Of a stretch of 64,000 bases of DNA, positions 9,596-19,177 are shown piece by piece. The notes beneath the pieces are model-generated. The model saw only the letters and a list, made by a program, of their open reading frames with translations, had not been told where the DNA came from and did not search any database. The position numbers and the translations under genes are program-made. The stretch lies in contig NZ_CP126446.1 in NCBI RefSeq assembly GCF_030166655.1, positions 248,001 through 312,000 on the forward strand, given 5' to 3'. How positions within the stretch are numbered: the first letter of the stretch is position 1; each line of letters begins with the position of its first letter. This stretch comes from Pontibacillus chungwhensis (lineage in GTDB: Bacteria; Bacillota; Bacilli; Bacillales; BH030062).

Positions 9596-9611
9596 TGTTT
9601 TTATATTTAGC

Positions 9612-9657
9612 AGCAGACTCAGTTCATTCCTATCATGAGTCTGCTTTTATTTTTTTG
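9612..9657 (+). terminator. Terminator after ydcC
   Basis: AGCAGACTCA pairs with TGAGTCTGCT, followed by TTTATTTTTTT. Confidence 0.88.
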
Positions 9658-9686
9658 ATAGAAGCCCTTTCTTATTGCATTCTAGT

Positions 9687-9715
9687 TTGACAGTCAGGAA
9701 GGAACAATTAATAAT
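9687..9715 (+). promoter_or_regulatory. Candidate sigma-A promoter for alr
   Basis: A perfect -35 box TTGACA at 9687-9692, then 17 bases, then AATAAT at 9710-9715. Confidence 0.5.
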
Positions 9716-9747
9716 AAGGCTAAACAATTGCGAGAGGGGAATCTTTG

Positions 9748-10917
9748 GTGACGCACTATTATAGGGATTCCTGGGTAGAGGTTCAGCTTGATGCCATTCA
9801 AGAGAATATCCAGAATGTTAAACGACAATTACCGACACAGACGAAAGTGTATGCCGTTGTAAAAGCAAATGCATATGGTCACGGGGATGTACAAGTCGCG
9901 AAAGCAGCTTTAGATGGAGGGGCAAGTGGTTTGGCCGTTGCCTTATTAGATGAGGCTATCCGTTTAAGAGAAGCTGGTTTCACAGCACCGATTCTTGTAA
10001 TGGGTTGGGTGAGACCGGAAGATGCACACGTGGCAGCCCAAAAGGATATTACCGTTACCGTATTTCAAGCCGATTGGTTGCGTAGGGTAAAAAGCATGAG
10101 TCTTCATGGAAATCTGAGTTTCCATATTAAGCTCGATACAGGAATGGGGCGCATAGGGGTTCGTGACGAAGAGGAATTAACAGAGCTGCTGCATGAGTGT
10201 GAAGCTGAAGGTCTTCGGTTGAAAGGTGTGTTTACCCATTTCGCAACGGCTGATGAAGAAGAGACTCGCTATGTAAAAGAGCAGGAACAACGATTTGAAA
10301 GGTTAATGGAAACATTCACTTCAGTGTGGAAGGGCCCTGTTGAAGTTCATACAGGAAACAGTGCGCTCTCTATGCGATTTCCAGAAAAGATGAATCACAT
10401 CGTTCGATTCGGCATAAGTATGTATGGGTTATACCCCTCCAAAGAAGTAAAGGCTTTAAAGCCAATTGAATTATCCCCATCTTTTTCTCTCCATAGTAAA
10501 CTGGTACACATTAAGAAGGTCTCTCCTGGAGAGTCCATTAGTTATGGTGCGACCTACACGACTTCAGAGGAGGAGTGGATTGGAACGATCCCGATCGGTT
10601 ATGCTGATGGATGGATTCGAAAACTTCAAGGTATGGAAGTGCTTATAAATGGGAAGCGTATGCCTATTATAGGTCGTATTTGTATGGACCAATGCATGGT
10701 GAAGCTTGATGATGCTTATGAAGTGGGGACGCAGGTGACGTTAATTGGGAAACAAAGGGAAGAAGAAATTGAGGTTGATGAGGTAGCCGATTACCTTGAT
10801 ACGATTAATTATGAAATACCTTGTATGATTAGTGAACGTGTCCCGAGGATTTACTATCAAAAAGGGGAAGTAAAAGCCGTCTGGAATGGGATAGCGTTTT
10901 CACATGAGAAGGGATGA
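9748..10917 (+). CDS. alr: Alanine racemase
   Basis: 389 residues. This PLP enzyme converts L-alanine to D-alanine for peptidoglycan. The PLP lysine is in AVVKANAYGHG (residue 39), and the catalytic tyrosine region is SYGATYTT in the C-terminal barrel domain. GTG 9748 is chosen because GAGAGGGG ends eight bases before it; TTG 9745, three bases earlier, is equally open. It has its own promoter and lies just before the EndoAI/EndoA pair, as in B. subtilis. Confidence 0.96.
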   Translation: MTHYYRDSWVEVQLDAIQENIQNVKRQLPTQTKVYAVVKANAYGHGDVQVAKAALDGGASGLAVALLDEAIRLREAGFTAPILVMGWVRPEDAHVAAQKDITVTVFQADWLRRVKSMSLHGNLSFHIKLDTGMGRIGVRDEEELTELLHECEAEGLRLKGVFTHFATADEEETRYVKEQEQRFERLMETFTSVWKGPVEVHTGNSALSMRFPEKMNHIVRFGISMYGLYPSKEVKALKPIELSPSFSLHSKLVHIKKVSPGESISYGATYTTSEEEWIGTIPIGYADGWIRKLQGMEVLINGKRMPIIGRICMDQCMVKLDDAYEVGTQVTLIGKQREEEIEVDEVADYLDTINYEIPCMISERVPRIYYQKGEVKAVWNGIAFSHEKG

Positions 10918-10996
10918 AGTCCTGTAAAATATCGACGCACATCTGTGAAATTTGACAGAAAAAAGCGTAAATTAGGTAAAAATCGTCAATGAGCCT

Positions 10997-11025
10997 TTGC
11001 AATGCCCGCGTTCTGGTGGTATGAT
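10997..11025 (+). promoter_or_regulatory. Candidate sigma-A promoter for ndoAI-ndoA
   Basis: TTGCAA, 17 bases, TATGAT; the -10 box lies 55 bases before the ndoAI start. Confidence 0.55.
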
Positions 11026-11079
11026 TGAGAAAGAAATGAACCGATTATGGTGCTTAGTTGATGGTGGAGGTGCATTTTA

Positions 11080-11355
11080 GTGTCCGATAGTTCACAAGAA
11101 ATTGTAGTGAAATTACCACAGCATTTATTAAATGAACTTGATGGTATGGTACAACTCGAAAATGGTGATCGGAGCGATTTTATTTACCAGGCAACGAAAA
11201 TGTATTTGCGGGAGCGTAAAAAACGCCACATTCGTGAGTCGATGCGTCAGGGCTACATGGAAATGGCAAAGATCAATCTAAACATTGCTTCAGAAGCTTT
11301 TCAAGCTGAAGAGGAGGCAGAAACTACCTGCGAACGCCTAGTGAGCGGGGTGTAA
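11080..11355 (+). CDS. ndoAI: Antitoxin EndoAI (MazE-type, ribbon-helix-helix)
   Basis: 91 residues. The N-terminal half (about 5-55) is a ribbon-helix-helix DNA-binding domain, and the acidic C-terminal half should wrap the toxin. It neutralises EndoA and usually represses its own operon. The start is GTG with GGTGGAGGTG seven bases upstream. The toxin gene follows after four bases. Confidence 0.93.
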   Translation: MSDSSQEIVVKLPQHLLNELDGMVQLENGDRSDFIYQATKMYLRERKKRHIRESMRQGYMEMAKINLNIASEAFQAEEEAETTCERLVSGV

Positions 11356-11359
11356 GGAT

Positions 11360-11710
11360 TTGATCGTAAAAAGAGGCGACGTTTACTTTGCTGACCTTTC
11401 CCCGGTCGTTGGCTCAGAACAGGGAGGCGTCCGCCCAGTCCTCATCCTTCAAAATGATATTGGTAATCGCTTCAGCCCCACAGTCATTGTGGCGGCTATT
11501 ACTGCGCAAATACAAAAAGCAAAATTACCCACACACGTAGAAATTGATGCTGAACGATATGGATTCGAGCGAGACTCTGTCATATTGTTAGAGCAGATCC
11601 GTACAATTGATAAGCAAAGACTTACAGACAAAATTACCCATCTAGATGAAGCTATGATGAGCAGGGTTGATGAAGCATTACAAATCAGTTTAGGGCTCAT
11701 TGACTTTTAA
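11360..11710 (+). CDS. ndoA: mRNA interferase EndoA (MazF/PemK toxin)
   Basis: 116 residues, the exact length of B. subtilis EndoA, with the diagnostic opening [21 protein letters not shown] and RPVLILQND. EndoA cleaves single-stranded mRNA at UACAU-type sites. The start is TTG with the antitoxin's tail supplying TAAGGA. In B. subtilis this operon precedes the sigma-B operon, and the same is true here. Confidence 0.96.
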   Translation: MIVKRGDVYFADLSPVVGSEQGGVRPVLILQNDIGNRFSPTVIVAAITAQIQKAKLPTHVEIDAERYGFERDSVILLEQIRTIDKQRLTDKITHLDEAMMSRVDEALQISLGLIDF

Positions 11711-11745
11711 AAATAAGCTACTCGAAATCGAGTAGCTTATTTTAT
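11709..11745 (+). terminator. Terminator after ndoA
   Basis: AAAATAAGCTACTCG pairs with CGAGTAGCTTATTTT across a four-base loop. Confidence 0.88.
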
Positions 11746-11865
11746 TATCTGTAAAAATTCTTCAAAAAGACAGAGTGTTGAGAGTAGCCGATTCTAACCG
11801 TTGGTGTTACAGTATAAGGGATAAATGCTTTTTAAGAATAACAATGAATAGACGAGCATATATGT

Positions 11866-11894
11866 TTGCGTAGCTTATACAAAAGTGTGACAAT
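11866..11894 (+). promoter_or_regulatory. Candidate sigma-A promoter of the rsb/sigB operon
   Basis: TTGCGT, 17 bases, GACAAT, ending 48 bases before rsbRA. The match to consensus is moderate. Confidence 0.35.
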
Positions 11895-11942
11895 GGATGT
11901 AATTCTGACTTAAATGGAACAGGAATCATAGGGGGTCCCGAG

Positions 11943-12812
11943 ATGGAAGCGAATTTGAAGGAAATAGTACTTAACAATAGTAATGATATTGTTAAAATGT
12001 GGCTTGATGAGGTGGAGAAACACCGGAAACACGACTACACCTCAACGATCTCAGATGAATTATTTGAGAGTACAAATAGAGAGTTTGTAAACGTTATTTT
12101 TACAAGTCTTGAGAAACAGGGCGCAACAAATGACATAGAAGGTTTTGCAGAACGCTTAATCAATCTTGGCTGGCCCTTGAGTTATTTAACAGATGGAATG
12201 CAAGCCTTTAGGCGTGTAACCATTAACTATATTCTAGGACAATCTACGAAAGTTGATACTCAATACTTCTCTGAGGTGTTGGCGAAAGTGGATGAGTGGG
12301 TCGACCCCGTTATTAACCAACTCGTGAACGAATACTCTGGTAGTTGGGAAAACATTGTCTCCCTACAAAAAGTTGCTCTTCAAGAATTATCAGCTCCGCT
12401 AATCCCCGTTATGGAAAATATCACAGTCATGCCCCTAATTGGGACGATCGATACGGAACGAGCTAAATTAATTATGGAGAACCTATTAGATGGTGTGATC
12501 AAGCATCATGCTGATGTGGTGTTAATTGATATCACGGGTGTTCCAGTAGTGGATACAATGGTTGCCCATCATATTATACAAGCAGCTGAAGCGGTTCGTT
12601 TAATCGGTTCCACTTGTATATTAGTTGGGATCCGGCCTGAGATTGCTCAAACGATCGTGAACCTGGGTATCGATCTGAGTAAGTTTCCGACGAAGAGTTC
12701 CTTGAAGAAAGGATTCGAATCAGCATTAGAGCTAACAAACAGACGAATAGAAGATATTCAAAGCAAGAACAACGAAATAGAAGAGTTAGTAGACTCTTTG
12801 GATAGGGAGTGA
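11943..12812 (+). CDS. rsbRA: Stressosome co-antagonist RsbRA
   Basis: 289 residues. The N-terminal non-haem globin-like sensor (about 1-140) is followed by a STAS domain (about 150-265). The two threonines phosphorylated by RsbT in B. subtilis RsbRA, T171 and T205, are present at the same numbers (GTIDT171E and VVDT205M). With RsbS it builds the cytoplasmic stressosome that holds RsbT. AGGGGGTCCCGAG precedes the ATG. It is first in the eight-gene stress operon. Confidence 0.95.
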   Translation: MEANLKEIVLNNSNDIVKMWLDEVEKHRKHDYTSTISDELFESTNREFVNVIFTSLEKQGATNDIEGFAERLINLGWPLSYLTDGMQAFRRVTINYILGQSTKVDTQYFSEVLAKVDEWVDPVINQLVNEYSGSWENIVSLQKVALQELSAPLIPVMENITVMPLIGTIDTERAKLIMENLLDGVIKHHADVVLIDITGVPVVDTMVAHHIIQAAEAVRLIGSTCILVGIRPEIAQTIVNLGIDLSKFPTKSSLKKGFESALELTNRRIEDIQSKNNEIEELVDSLDRE

Positions 12813-12817
12813 TGAAC

Positions 12818-13174
12818 ATGAGAATACCCATCTTAAAACTTCACAATTATTTGCTAATTTCTATCCAGATTGATTTAGACGATCAAACCGCAATTCAGTT
12901 TCAAGAGGATCTTCTAAGTAAGATTCATGAAAGCGGGGCAACAGGTGTCGTTATTGACCTTACGTCTGTAGATATTATCGACTCGTTCATCGCGAAAGTA
13001 TTGGGCGATGTTGTATCAATGTCTGATCTAATGGGTGCTAAAGTTGTGCTGACAGGAATACAGCCTGCTGTTGCAATGACCTTAATTGATTTAGGAATTC
13101 ACCTACAAGACGTTCCGACTGCTCTGGATCTTGAACAAGGGTTGATCAAACTTCGACAGGAATTGGAGGAGTGA
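12818..13174 (+). CDS. rsbS: Stressosome scaffold / RsbT antagonist RsbS
   Basis: 119 residues, a single STAS domain. The serine phosphorylated by RsbT is S56 in DIIDSFIAK. The start at 12818 gives the family beginning [13 protein letters not shown] and proper spacing from AGGGAG; in-frame GTG/ATG codons at 12809 and 12812 are too close. It follows rsbRA by five bases. Confidence 0.95.
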   Translation: MRIPILKLHNYLLISIQIDLDDQTAIQFQEDLLSKIHESGATGVVIDLTSVDIIDSFIAKVLGDVVSMSDLMGAKVVLTGIQPAVAMTLIDLGIHLQDVPTALDLEQGLIKLRQELEE

Positions 13175-13178
13175 GTGA

Positions 13179-13580
13179 ATGGACTTTCAATCCTGTGTGA
13201 ACATTAAAAAGGAATGGGACATTGTAGGCGCCCGGCAACTTGGGCGAGATATTGCCAAGAAGATCGGCTTTGGTACAGTGGATCAGGCTCGCATAGCGAC
13301 TGCTATATCCGAGCTTGCCCGTAATATTTATTTATATGCTGGAACAGGTAAGGTTTGTTTTGAAGCAATTGAAGATATTAATGAACGTGGTCTAAGAATT
13401 GTGGCCATGGACGAAGGACCGGGTATTCGCGATGTCAGTCAGGTTATGGAAGATGGTTTCTCTACTTCTGGCGGACTAGGCGCGGGATTGCCAGGTGTTA
13501 AACGCTTAATGGATGATTTTGATGTAATATCAAGGCAGGGGGAAGGGACTGAAGTGAGAGTTGTGAAATGGCTCCGCTAA
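13179..13580 (+). CDS. rsbT: Switch kinase RsbT
   Basis: 133 residues, a GHKL-fold serine kinase. The N box is ISELARNIYLYAG and the G1 box is MDEGPGI; GGLGAGLPGVKRLMD closes the ATP lid. Under stress it phosphorylates RsbR/RsbS, leaves the stressosome and activates RsbU. Four bases separate it from rsbS. Confidence 0.96.
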   Translation: MDFQSCVNIKKEWDIVGARQLGRDIAKKIGFGTVDQARIATAISELARNIYLYAGTGKVCFEAIEDINERGLRIVAMDEGPGIRDVSQVMEDGFSTSGGLGAGLPGVKRLMDDFDVISRQGEGTEVRVVKWLR

Positions 13581-13594
13581 AGGAGGAAATCAAG

Positions 13595-14605
13595 ATGAGT
13601 ACCTTAAAAATGGATCTTAGTAGCTATAAGGACTTGCTGAAGCAATATATTGAAACACAAAACGAGCAGGCTCTTTACCGTGCTGAACAATTCAGTAAGC
13701 ATTCAATCCAGCAGAATATATCACCTGATGAAATTGTAGATGTGCACCTCCAAGCCTTATTGGAACTCTATCCTGACATCCCTGAGAACATCATGAATTC
13801 AATGAATTTTCTTTTAGAAACAATGATCTCATACGGCCTGGCTTACCAAGAGTACCAGGCATTGCGTGAGAAACAATTTGAACTGCAATCTGAAATCTCT
13901 GTAGCCGCTAATATGCAGGATACGCTTTTGTCTACGACCAAACCGGACGTTGAAGGCTTGGATATTGGTGTAACCAGTCATCCGGCCAGACAAATGAGCG
14001 GAGATTATTATCACTTTGTACAAGACCAAAAAGGGTCAGTGGGGATTGCGGTAGCGGATGTAATTGGTAAAGGGATCCCGGCAGCGTTATGCATGTCCAT
14101 GATTAAGTACTCAATGGATAGTTTTCCTGATGAACAGATGTACCCTAGCTCCATATTAGAAGGTATGAACCGTGTTGTTGAACGAAACGTGGATCCAAGC
14201 ATGTTTATCACCATGTTCTATGGATTGTATGATCAAGCTACGAATTATTTCTATTATTCCTCAGCTGGTCATGAACCAGGTTTTTACTATTCTGCCAAGG
14301 ATGATGCCTTCTCGGAAATTGAGGCTAAGGGTCTTGTGTTAGGGGTAGACCGTAGTGCTACTTATAAACAGTATGAAACGCTTGTCGCACCAGGCGATAT
14401 GATTGTTCTGTTAACAGATGGCGTAACCGAGTGTCGGGCTGGTGAACGTTTTATTGAACGTGAAGAAATTTCAGATGTTATCCATCAGTACAAGCATTTA
14501 CCAGCTCAGGAGATCACTGAGCAAGTTTATCAGCATTTCGAGAGACTGCAGGATTTTCAGTTGCGCGATGATTTTACGATGGTGATTATAAGACGCGACG
14601 TTTAA
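13595..14605 (+). CDS. rsbU: Environmental PP2C phosphatase RsbU
   Basis: 336 residues, the family's usual length. The N-terminal helical RsbT-binding domain covers about 1-85 and the PP2C (SpoIIE) domain about 110-336, with metal residues in MSGDYYHF, VADVIGKG and LLTDGVTE. It dephosphorylates RsbV. The start at 13595 has AGGAGG eight bases upstream; an in-frame ATG at 13568 lies inside rsbT and has no site. Its last codon and stop, GTTTAA, are also the -35 box of the internal sigma-B promoter. Confidence 0.95.
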   Translation: MSTLKMDLSSYKDLLKQYIETQNEQALYRAEQFSKHSIQQNISPDEIVDVHLQALLELYPDIPENIMNSMNFLLETMISYGLAYQEYQALREKQFELQSEISVAANMQDTLLSTTKPDVEGLDIGVTSHPARQMSGDYYHFVQDQKGSVGIAVADVIGKGIPAALCMSMIKYSMDSFPDEQMYPSSILEGMNRVVERNVDPSMFITMFYGLYDQATNYFYYSSAGHEPGFYYSAKDDAFSEIEAKGLVLGVDRSATYKQYETLVAPGDMIVLLTDGVTECRAGERFIEREEISDVIHQYKHLPAQEITEQVYQHFERLQDFQLRDDFTMVIIRRDV

Positions 14606-14625
14606 TCAAAAAAAAGAACGGGTAA
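14600..14625 (+). promoter_or_regulatory. Internal sigma-B promoter before rsbV
   Basis: GTTTAA (14600-14605), 14 bases, GGGTAA (14620-14625), close to the B. subtilis sigma-B consensus GTTTAA/GGGTAT. It allows sigma B to amplify rsbV-rsbW-sigB-rsbX. The -35 box coincides with the end of rsbU. Confidence 0.88.
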
Positions 14626-14670
14626 ATTCTTAAAGGATGGTACAGAAAAAAGAAACGGAGGCTTAAGAAT

Positions 14671-15006
14671 ATGAATTTAACCATTAACGTGGATCATAAT
14701 GATAAATTAAAAACCGTAACCTTAAGCGGTGAAATTGATGCATATACAGCGCCAAAGTTAAAAGAAACATTACTTCCTTTGACGCAAGAGAATGAAGTTG
14801 TTGTAAAAGTGGACCTTGAAGGAGTTTCCTATATGGACAGTACAGGGCTGGGTGTTTTCATTAGCGCTCTGAAGTCTACGAAGGAATACGATAGCCAATT
14901 AACGTTGGTCAAAATGAATGATCGTGTTTACCGCCTGTTTGAAATTACAGGGTTAACAGACATTATTGATATTGAAACAGATTCTACGGTACGAGGTGGA
15001 ATGTAA
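14671..15006 (+). CDS. rsbV: Anti-anti-sigma factor RsbV
   Basis: 111 residues, STAS fold. S57 in YMDSTGLGVF is the serine phosphorylated by RsbW. Unphosphorylated RsbV captures RsbW and frees sigma B. AAACGGAGG lies upstream. Its stop overlaps the rsbW start by one base. Confidence 0.96.
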   Translation: MNLTINVDHNDKLKTVTLSGEIDAYTAPKLKETLLPLTQENEVVVKVDLEGVSYMDSTGLGVFISALKSTKEYDSQLTLVKMNDRVYRLFEITGLTDIIDIETDSTVRGGM

Positions 15007-15485
15007 TGACAGAGACATTTGACTTTATTGAAATCAAGATACCTGCCAAGGCAGAATACGTTGGAGTTGTTCGTTTAAGCATTTCTGGCATCGCTAATCG
15101 TATGGGGTTTGCTTATGACGATATTGAAGATCTTAAAGTAGCGATCTCTGAGGCCATCACAAATGCTGTGAAACACGCCTACAATGAAACAGGCGAGGGC
15201 GAAATTACTCTTGGCTTTGGTGTTTACGAAAATCGTTTAGAAGTAATGGTAGCTGATCACGGTGGTAGCTTTGATCTGAAGAAGGTGAAAGAAGATACAG
15301 GCCCTTATCAGGAAGAAGACTCAATTGAAGAATTGAGAGAAGGTGGCTTTGGACTCTTCTTAATCGACGCTTTAATGGATAAGGTCGAAATCAATAATAA
15401 ATATGGAGTTATCGTTTTAATGACGAAATATCTTCATGAAAATGAGGTGGGGTTTAATGACGACCAAATCTCAACCACACAATAA
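15006..15485 (+). CDS. rsbW: Anti-sigma-B factor and serine kinase RsbW
   Basis: 159 residues, GHKL kinase fold, with N box EAITNAVKHAY, G1 box ADHGGSFD and G2 box GGFGLFL. It binds either sigma B or RsbV and phosphorylates RsbV. The gene overlaps the sigB start by 29 bases. Confidence 0.96.
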   Translation: MTETFDFIEIKIPAKAEYVGVVRLSISGIANRMGFAYDDIEDLKVAISEAITNAVKHAYNETGEGEITLGFGVYENRLEVMVADHGGSFDLKKVKEDTGPYQEEDSIEELREGGFGLFLIDALMDKVEINNKYGVIVLMTKYLHENEVGFNDDQISTTQ

Positions 15486-16248
15486 ACGTGATGGTGAGGT
15501 TTACGAATGGATCAAACACTTACAGGAAACCCCTGAAGATGAAGTAGTACAAGAGAAAATTGTACTTCAATATGAGGATCTCGTTCAATCCATCGCGAAA
15601 AAGTACTCTAAAAACAGTTCCATTCATGAAGATCTTGTACAAGTCGGTATGCTGGGACTCTTGGCAGCAATCCGCAGGTATGATCCTTCGTTTGGGAAAT
15701 CATTCGAGTCTTTCGCCATCCCTACAATTATTGGCGAAATTAAACGATTCATCAGAGATAAAACGTGGAGTGTACACGTTCCACGTCGTATCAAGGAACT
15801 AGGTCCTAAGATTAAAAAGGCAGCAGAAGAGCTTACGACAGACCTTCAACGCTCTCCTTCGGTCATTGAAATTGCCGATTACATCGGGGTTTCAGAAGAA
15901 GAAGTGCTAGAGACAATGGAGATGGGTAAAAGTTATAAAGCTCTATCTGTGGACAGAAAGATTGAAGCTGACTCAGATGGTAGTACCGTTACGATCTTAG
16001 ATTTAATCGGTAACTCTGAAAAAGGCTTTGATCAAATTGACCAACAAATGCTACTGGAGAAAGTTCTGCCGATCTTAACGGAAAGAGAACAAGAAATCCT
16101 AAGGTGTACTTACTTTGACAATATGAGTCAAAAAGACACCGGTGAGCAGTTGGGTATTTCTCAAATGCACGTATCCAGACTTCAACGACGCGCTCTTCGT
16201 AAGTTGAAAGAAGCCTTGCAAACAGATGAGGCGGAGTCTTACTATTGA
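15457..16248 (+). CDS. sigB: General stress sigma factor SigB
   Basis: 263 residues with regions 2 (EDLVQVGMLGLLAAIRRYDP, the core-binding part; then GEIKRFIRDKTWSVHVPRR, the -10 recognition part), 3 and 4 (a C-terminal helix-turn-helix around LGISQMHVSRLQRRA). Region 2.4 matches that of B. subtilis SigB closely, in keeping with the GTTTAA/GGGTAA promoter in the same operon. The start at 15457 has GAGGTGGGG upstream; ATG 15436 lacks one. It overlaps both rsbW and rsbX. Confidence 0.96.
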   Translation: MTTKSQPHNKRDGEVYEWIKHLQETPEDEVVQEKIVLQYEDLVQSIAKKYSKNSSIHEDLVQVGMLGLLAAIRRYDPSFGKSFESFAIPTIIGEIKRFIRDKTWSVHVPRRIKELGPKIKKAAEELTTDLQRSPSVIEIADYIGVSEEEVLETMEMGKSYKALSVDRKIEADSDGSTVTILDLIGNSEKGFDQIDQQMLLEKVLPILTEREQEILRCTYFDNMSQKDTGEQLGISQMHVSRLQRRALRKLKEALQTDEAESYY

Positions 16249-16838
16249 CGACAGAACCGAAAGTTGATTTAAAAGTCTTTCAGCAGCCTAAAAAGGGTAA
16301 TTATTATTGCGGTGACAGCTATTTTTATCAGAAGACAGAAGAAGGGTTCATTTGTGCATTAGCAGATGGACTCGGTAGCGGCGAATATGCTCGTGAGTCT
16401 TCTAAAGCTGTAATGGAAGTCATCGAAAATAATGTAGATGGATCTATTGATTCCATTATTACCAAGGCTAATGAGACACTAAAAGACAAACGTGGAGCGG
16501 TGCTTGGTATACTCAGAATGGATTTCTCTCAAGGAACGTACTCTTTTACATCGATCGGAAACATAGGTATTGTCGTTGTGCCTGCACATGGAAAGAAGCA
16601 GCGCAACATCCCAGTAGCAGGTTATTTGTCAGGCTACCCAAGGCCTTATAATGTTAAGCGAGACTCGTTACATCCGGGCATGCTTTTCTTTATGTTTTCT
16701 GATGGAGTAAATGAACGAACATTATCCTCAAATACATTCGTATCCAAAAATCTAGAATTAATTATGGAATCATTCAAGCAACAACAACCAATTAAATACG
16801 ATGATGATACAACTTTTATTGCGATGAAATATGGGTGA
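16245..16838 (+). CDS. rsbX: Negative-feedback phosphatase RsbX
   Basis: 197 residues, a small PP2C-type domain with ALADGLGSGEYA and FSDGVNE metal motifs. It dephosphorylates RsbR and RsbS and resets the stressosome. Its TTG start overlaps the sigB TGA (TTGA), so it is probably translated by coupling. It is the last gene of the operon and is followed by a terminator. Confidence 0.94.
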   Translation: MTTEPKVDLKVFQQPKKGNYYCGDSYFYQKTEEGFICALADGLGSGEYARESSKAVMEVIENNVDGSIDSIITKANETLKDKRGAVLGILRMDFSQGTYSFTSIGNIGIVVVPAHGKKQRNIPVAGYLSGYPRPYNVKRDSLHPGMLFFMFSDGVNERTLSSNTFVSKNLELIMESFKQQQPIKYDDDTTFIAMKYG

Positions 16839-16881
16839 AAAACCTTGTCCTTACAAACTGTATAGGGGCAAGGTTTTTTTT
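16838..16881 (+). terminator. Terminator of the sigB operon
   Basis: AAAACCTTG pairs with CAAGGTTTT, followed by further T. Confidence 0.88.
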
Positions 16882-16970
16882 AGATCAAACAACTGGGAAG
16901 TCAAATAGGAATTACCGGGTGAGTTTGGTAAAATGGAAGAATAGGATGAACCAGGATAGGAGGAACTCAG

Positions 16971-19133
16971 ATGAACGATGAAGCACAAATCATACAATGG
17001 GTAGCAAAGGAAACATCCATAAAATCCTCATTGATTCAAGAAGTGATATCGCTTTTAAATGAAGGGAACACGGTCCCTTTTATTGCGCGTTACAGAAAGG
17101 AACAAACTAGTGGGTTAGATGAGGTTCAAATCAATACCATACAAGAGAAATGGGAGTATGGGCAGAACCTATCGAAGAGAAAAGAAGAAGTAGTTCGTTT
17201 AATTGAAGAGCAGGGGAAACTGACAGAAGAATTGCGTTCTGAAATCCTTAAAGCTCAACAGCTTCAAAAAGTGGAAGACCTATACAGACCATACAAACAA
17301 AAGCGACGTACAAAAGCCACGGTGGCAAAAGAAAAGGGGTTAGAACCTCTGGCGCTCGCGGTTTGGGATCACAGTATTCAAGATCTACAAAGCGAAGCAA
17401 AAACGTATCAATCTGAAGAAAATGAATTACATACAATAGAAGATGTACTCGCTGGAGTAAATGATATCCTAGCCGAATGGATATCGGACGAGCCAGTATA
17501 CAGAGACTATATTCGAACGAAGACCTTTGAAAAAGGATCAATTGAATCCGTAGATAAAAATAAAGAGCATGATGAGAAGTCGATTTTTGAAATGTACTAC
17601 GACTATTCAGAGCCAATACGCTCCATTGCGTCTCACCGGGTTCTTGCGCTTAACCGGGGAGAGAAAGAAGGGGTTCTAAAGGTAGCGATCCAGCCACCTG
17701 TAGAGATGATCCTCGATTATTTACACCGAAAGCTTATCCCGAAGCAGTCAGGTGAAACCATTCAAATTTGGAAAGACGCCATCGAGGATTCTTATAAACG
17801 TTTAATTCAGCCTTCCGTAGAAAGGGAAGTACGCACTTCTCTTTCTGAACGAGCAGAAGAGCAGGCGATCGATGTTTTCTCTAAGAACTTAAAGAACTTA
17901 CTTCTGCAGCCGCCTTTAAAAGGACGAGCTGTATTAGGAGTGGACCCGGCTTATCGGACAGGGTGTAAACTATCTGTAGTAGATGAAACGGGAAAAGTGC
18001 AGGCCATTAAAGTGGTTTATCCAACACCTCCGAAAAATGATAAAGCTGGTGCTGAGAAAGTCATCCTCCAACTTATGAAGCAATACCCAATTGAGCTTGT
18101 CGCAATAGGAAACGGAACGGCATCGAGGGAAACGGAGCAGTTTATTGCGGACATGATCCAGAATAATAATCTGGACATTGCGTATATGATTGTAAATGAA
18201 GCGGGGGCAAGTGTATATTCGGCTTCTGCCTTAGCAAGGGAGGAGTTTCCTGACTTACAGGTTGAAGAACGAAGTGCGGTATCTATTGCCCGTCGAGTGC
18301 AAGATCCGTTAGCAGAACTGGTTAAGATCGATCCAAAGTCAATTGGAGTCGGTCAGTACCAACACGATGTCTCTCAGAAAAAGTTAAATCAGTCCTTAAC
18401 GTTTGTGGTCGAAACCACTGTAAACCAAGTAGGTGTGAATGCAAATACAGCTTCCTCTTCTTTATTGCAATATGTATCAGGACTTAGCAAAACAGTTGCA
18501 AATAATATCGTGAAAGTAAGGGAAGAGCAAGGGAAGTTTACAAACCGGAACCAATTAAAGAAAATCCCTCGTCTTGGGGCCAAGACTTATGAACAAAGTA
18601 TTGGGTTCTTAAGATTGCCTGAGGGAGAAGAACCATTAGATCGCACACCGATCCACCCTGAAACGTATAAAGCTACGAAGCAATTGTTGAGTAGGATGGG
18701 GTGCTCTGTAGAAGACCTCGGATCAGAGAAGTTAAACCAACAAGTTAAAGAGCTTGAGGTGCAACAGGCTGCTGAAGAATTAGATATTGGTGTTCCTACA
18801 CTGCAGGACATTTTAGAAGCGCTTGTGCAACCAGGCCGTGACCCACGTGATGACTTGCCGACTCCGTTGCTCAAAAAGGATGTTCTTTCAATGGAAGATC
18901 TTAGGCAGGGAATGGAATTACAAGGAACGGTGCGAAATGTTGTAGATTTTGGAGTGTTTGTAGATATAGGAGTTAAACAAGATGGGTTGGTCCACATTTC
19001 TAAATTAGCCAAGCGCTTCGTTAAGCATCCTTTAGACGTAGTAGCGGTAGGGGATGTAGTTACAGTTTGGGTAGAAGATGTAGATACAAAGAAGGAACGA
19101 ATTGCGCTTTCTATGCTAGGGCCATCTGAATAA
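16971..19133 (+). CDS. tex: Tex RNA-binding transcription accessory protein (YdcI-like)
   Basis: 720 residues. Layout: N-terminal helical Tex domain, a YqgF/RNase H-like domain starting near RAVLGVDPAYRTGCK (about 320), tandem helix-hairpin-helix motifs (GLSKTVANNIVKVRE and KKIPRLGAKTYEQ), and a C-terminal S1 RNA-binding domain (about 645-716, VDFGVFVDIGVKQDGLVHISK). Tex binds RNA and is thought to act in transcription and stress fitness. AGGAGGAACTCAG precedes the ATG. It follows rsbX as in B. subtilis. Confidence 0.96.
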   Translation: MNDEAQIIQWVAKETSIKSSLIQEVISLLNEGNTVPFIARYRKEQTSGLDEVQINTIQEKWEYGQNLSKRKEEVVRLIEEQGKLTEELRSEILKAQQLQKVEDLYRPYKQKRRTKATVAKEKGLEPLALAVWDHSIQDLQSEAKTYQSEENELHTIEDVLAGVNDILAEWISDEPVYRDYIRTKTFEKGSIESVDKNKEHDEKSIFEMYYDYSEPIRSIASHRVLALNRGEKEGVLKVAIQPPVEMILDYLHRKLIPKQSGETIQIWKDAIEDSYKRLIQPSVEREVRTSLSERAEEQAIDVFSKNLKNLLLQPPLKGRAVLGVDPAYRTGCKLSVVDETGKVQAIKVVYPTPPKNDKAGAEKVILQLMKQYPIELVAIGNGTASRETEQFIADMIQNNNLDIAYMIVNEAGASVYSASALAREEFPDLQVEERSAVSIARRVQDPLAELVKIDPKSIGVGQYQHDVSQKKLNQSLTFVVETTVNQVGVNANTASSSLLQYVSGLSKTVANNIVKVREEQGKFTNRNQLKKIPRLGAKTYEQSIGFLRLPEGEEPLDRTPIHPETYKATKQLLSRMGCSVEDLGSEKLNQQVKELEVQQAAEELDIGVPTLQDILEALVQPGRDPRDDLPTPLLKKDVLSMEDLRQGMELQGTVRNVVDFGVFVDIGVKQDGLVHISKLAKRFVKHPLDVVAVGDVVTVWVEDVDTKKERIALSMLGPSE

Positions 19134-19152
19134 TGAAATATATAGAAAGAAG

Positions 19153-19177
19153 CACTGCTTACGAGCAGTGTTTTTTT
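19153..19177 (+). terminator. tex terminator, overlapping the 3' end of cmpA
   Basis: CACTGCT pairs with AGCAGTG, then seven T. On the other strand the same bases encode the last residues of CmpA. Confidence 0.88.

Noticed and set aside
11080-11710. EndoAI/EndoA as a horizontally gained toxin-antitoxin
   Set aside because: It is at the conserved chromosomal position between alr and rsbRA, with normal composition.
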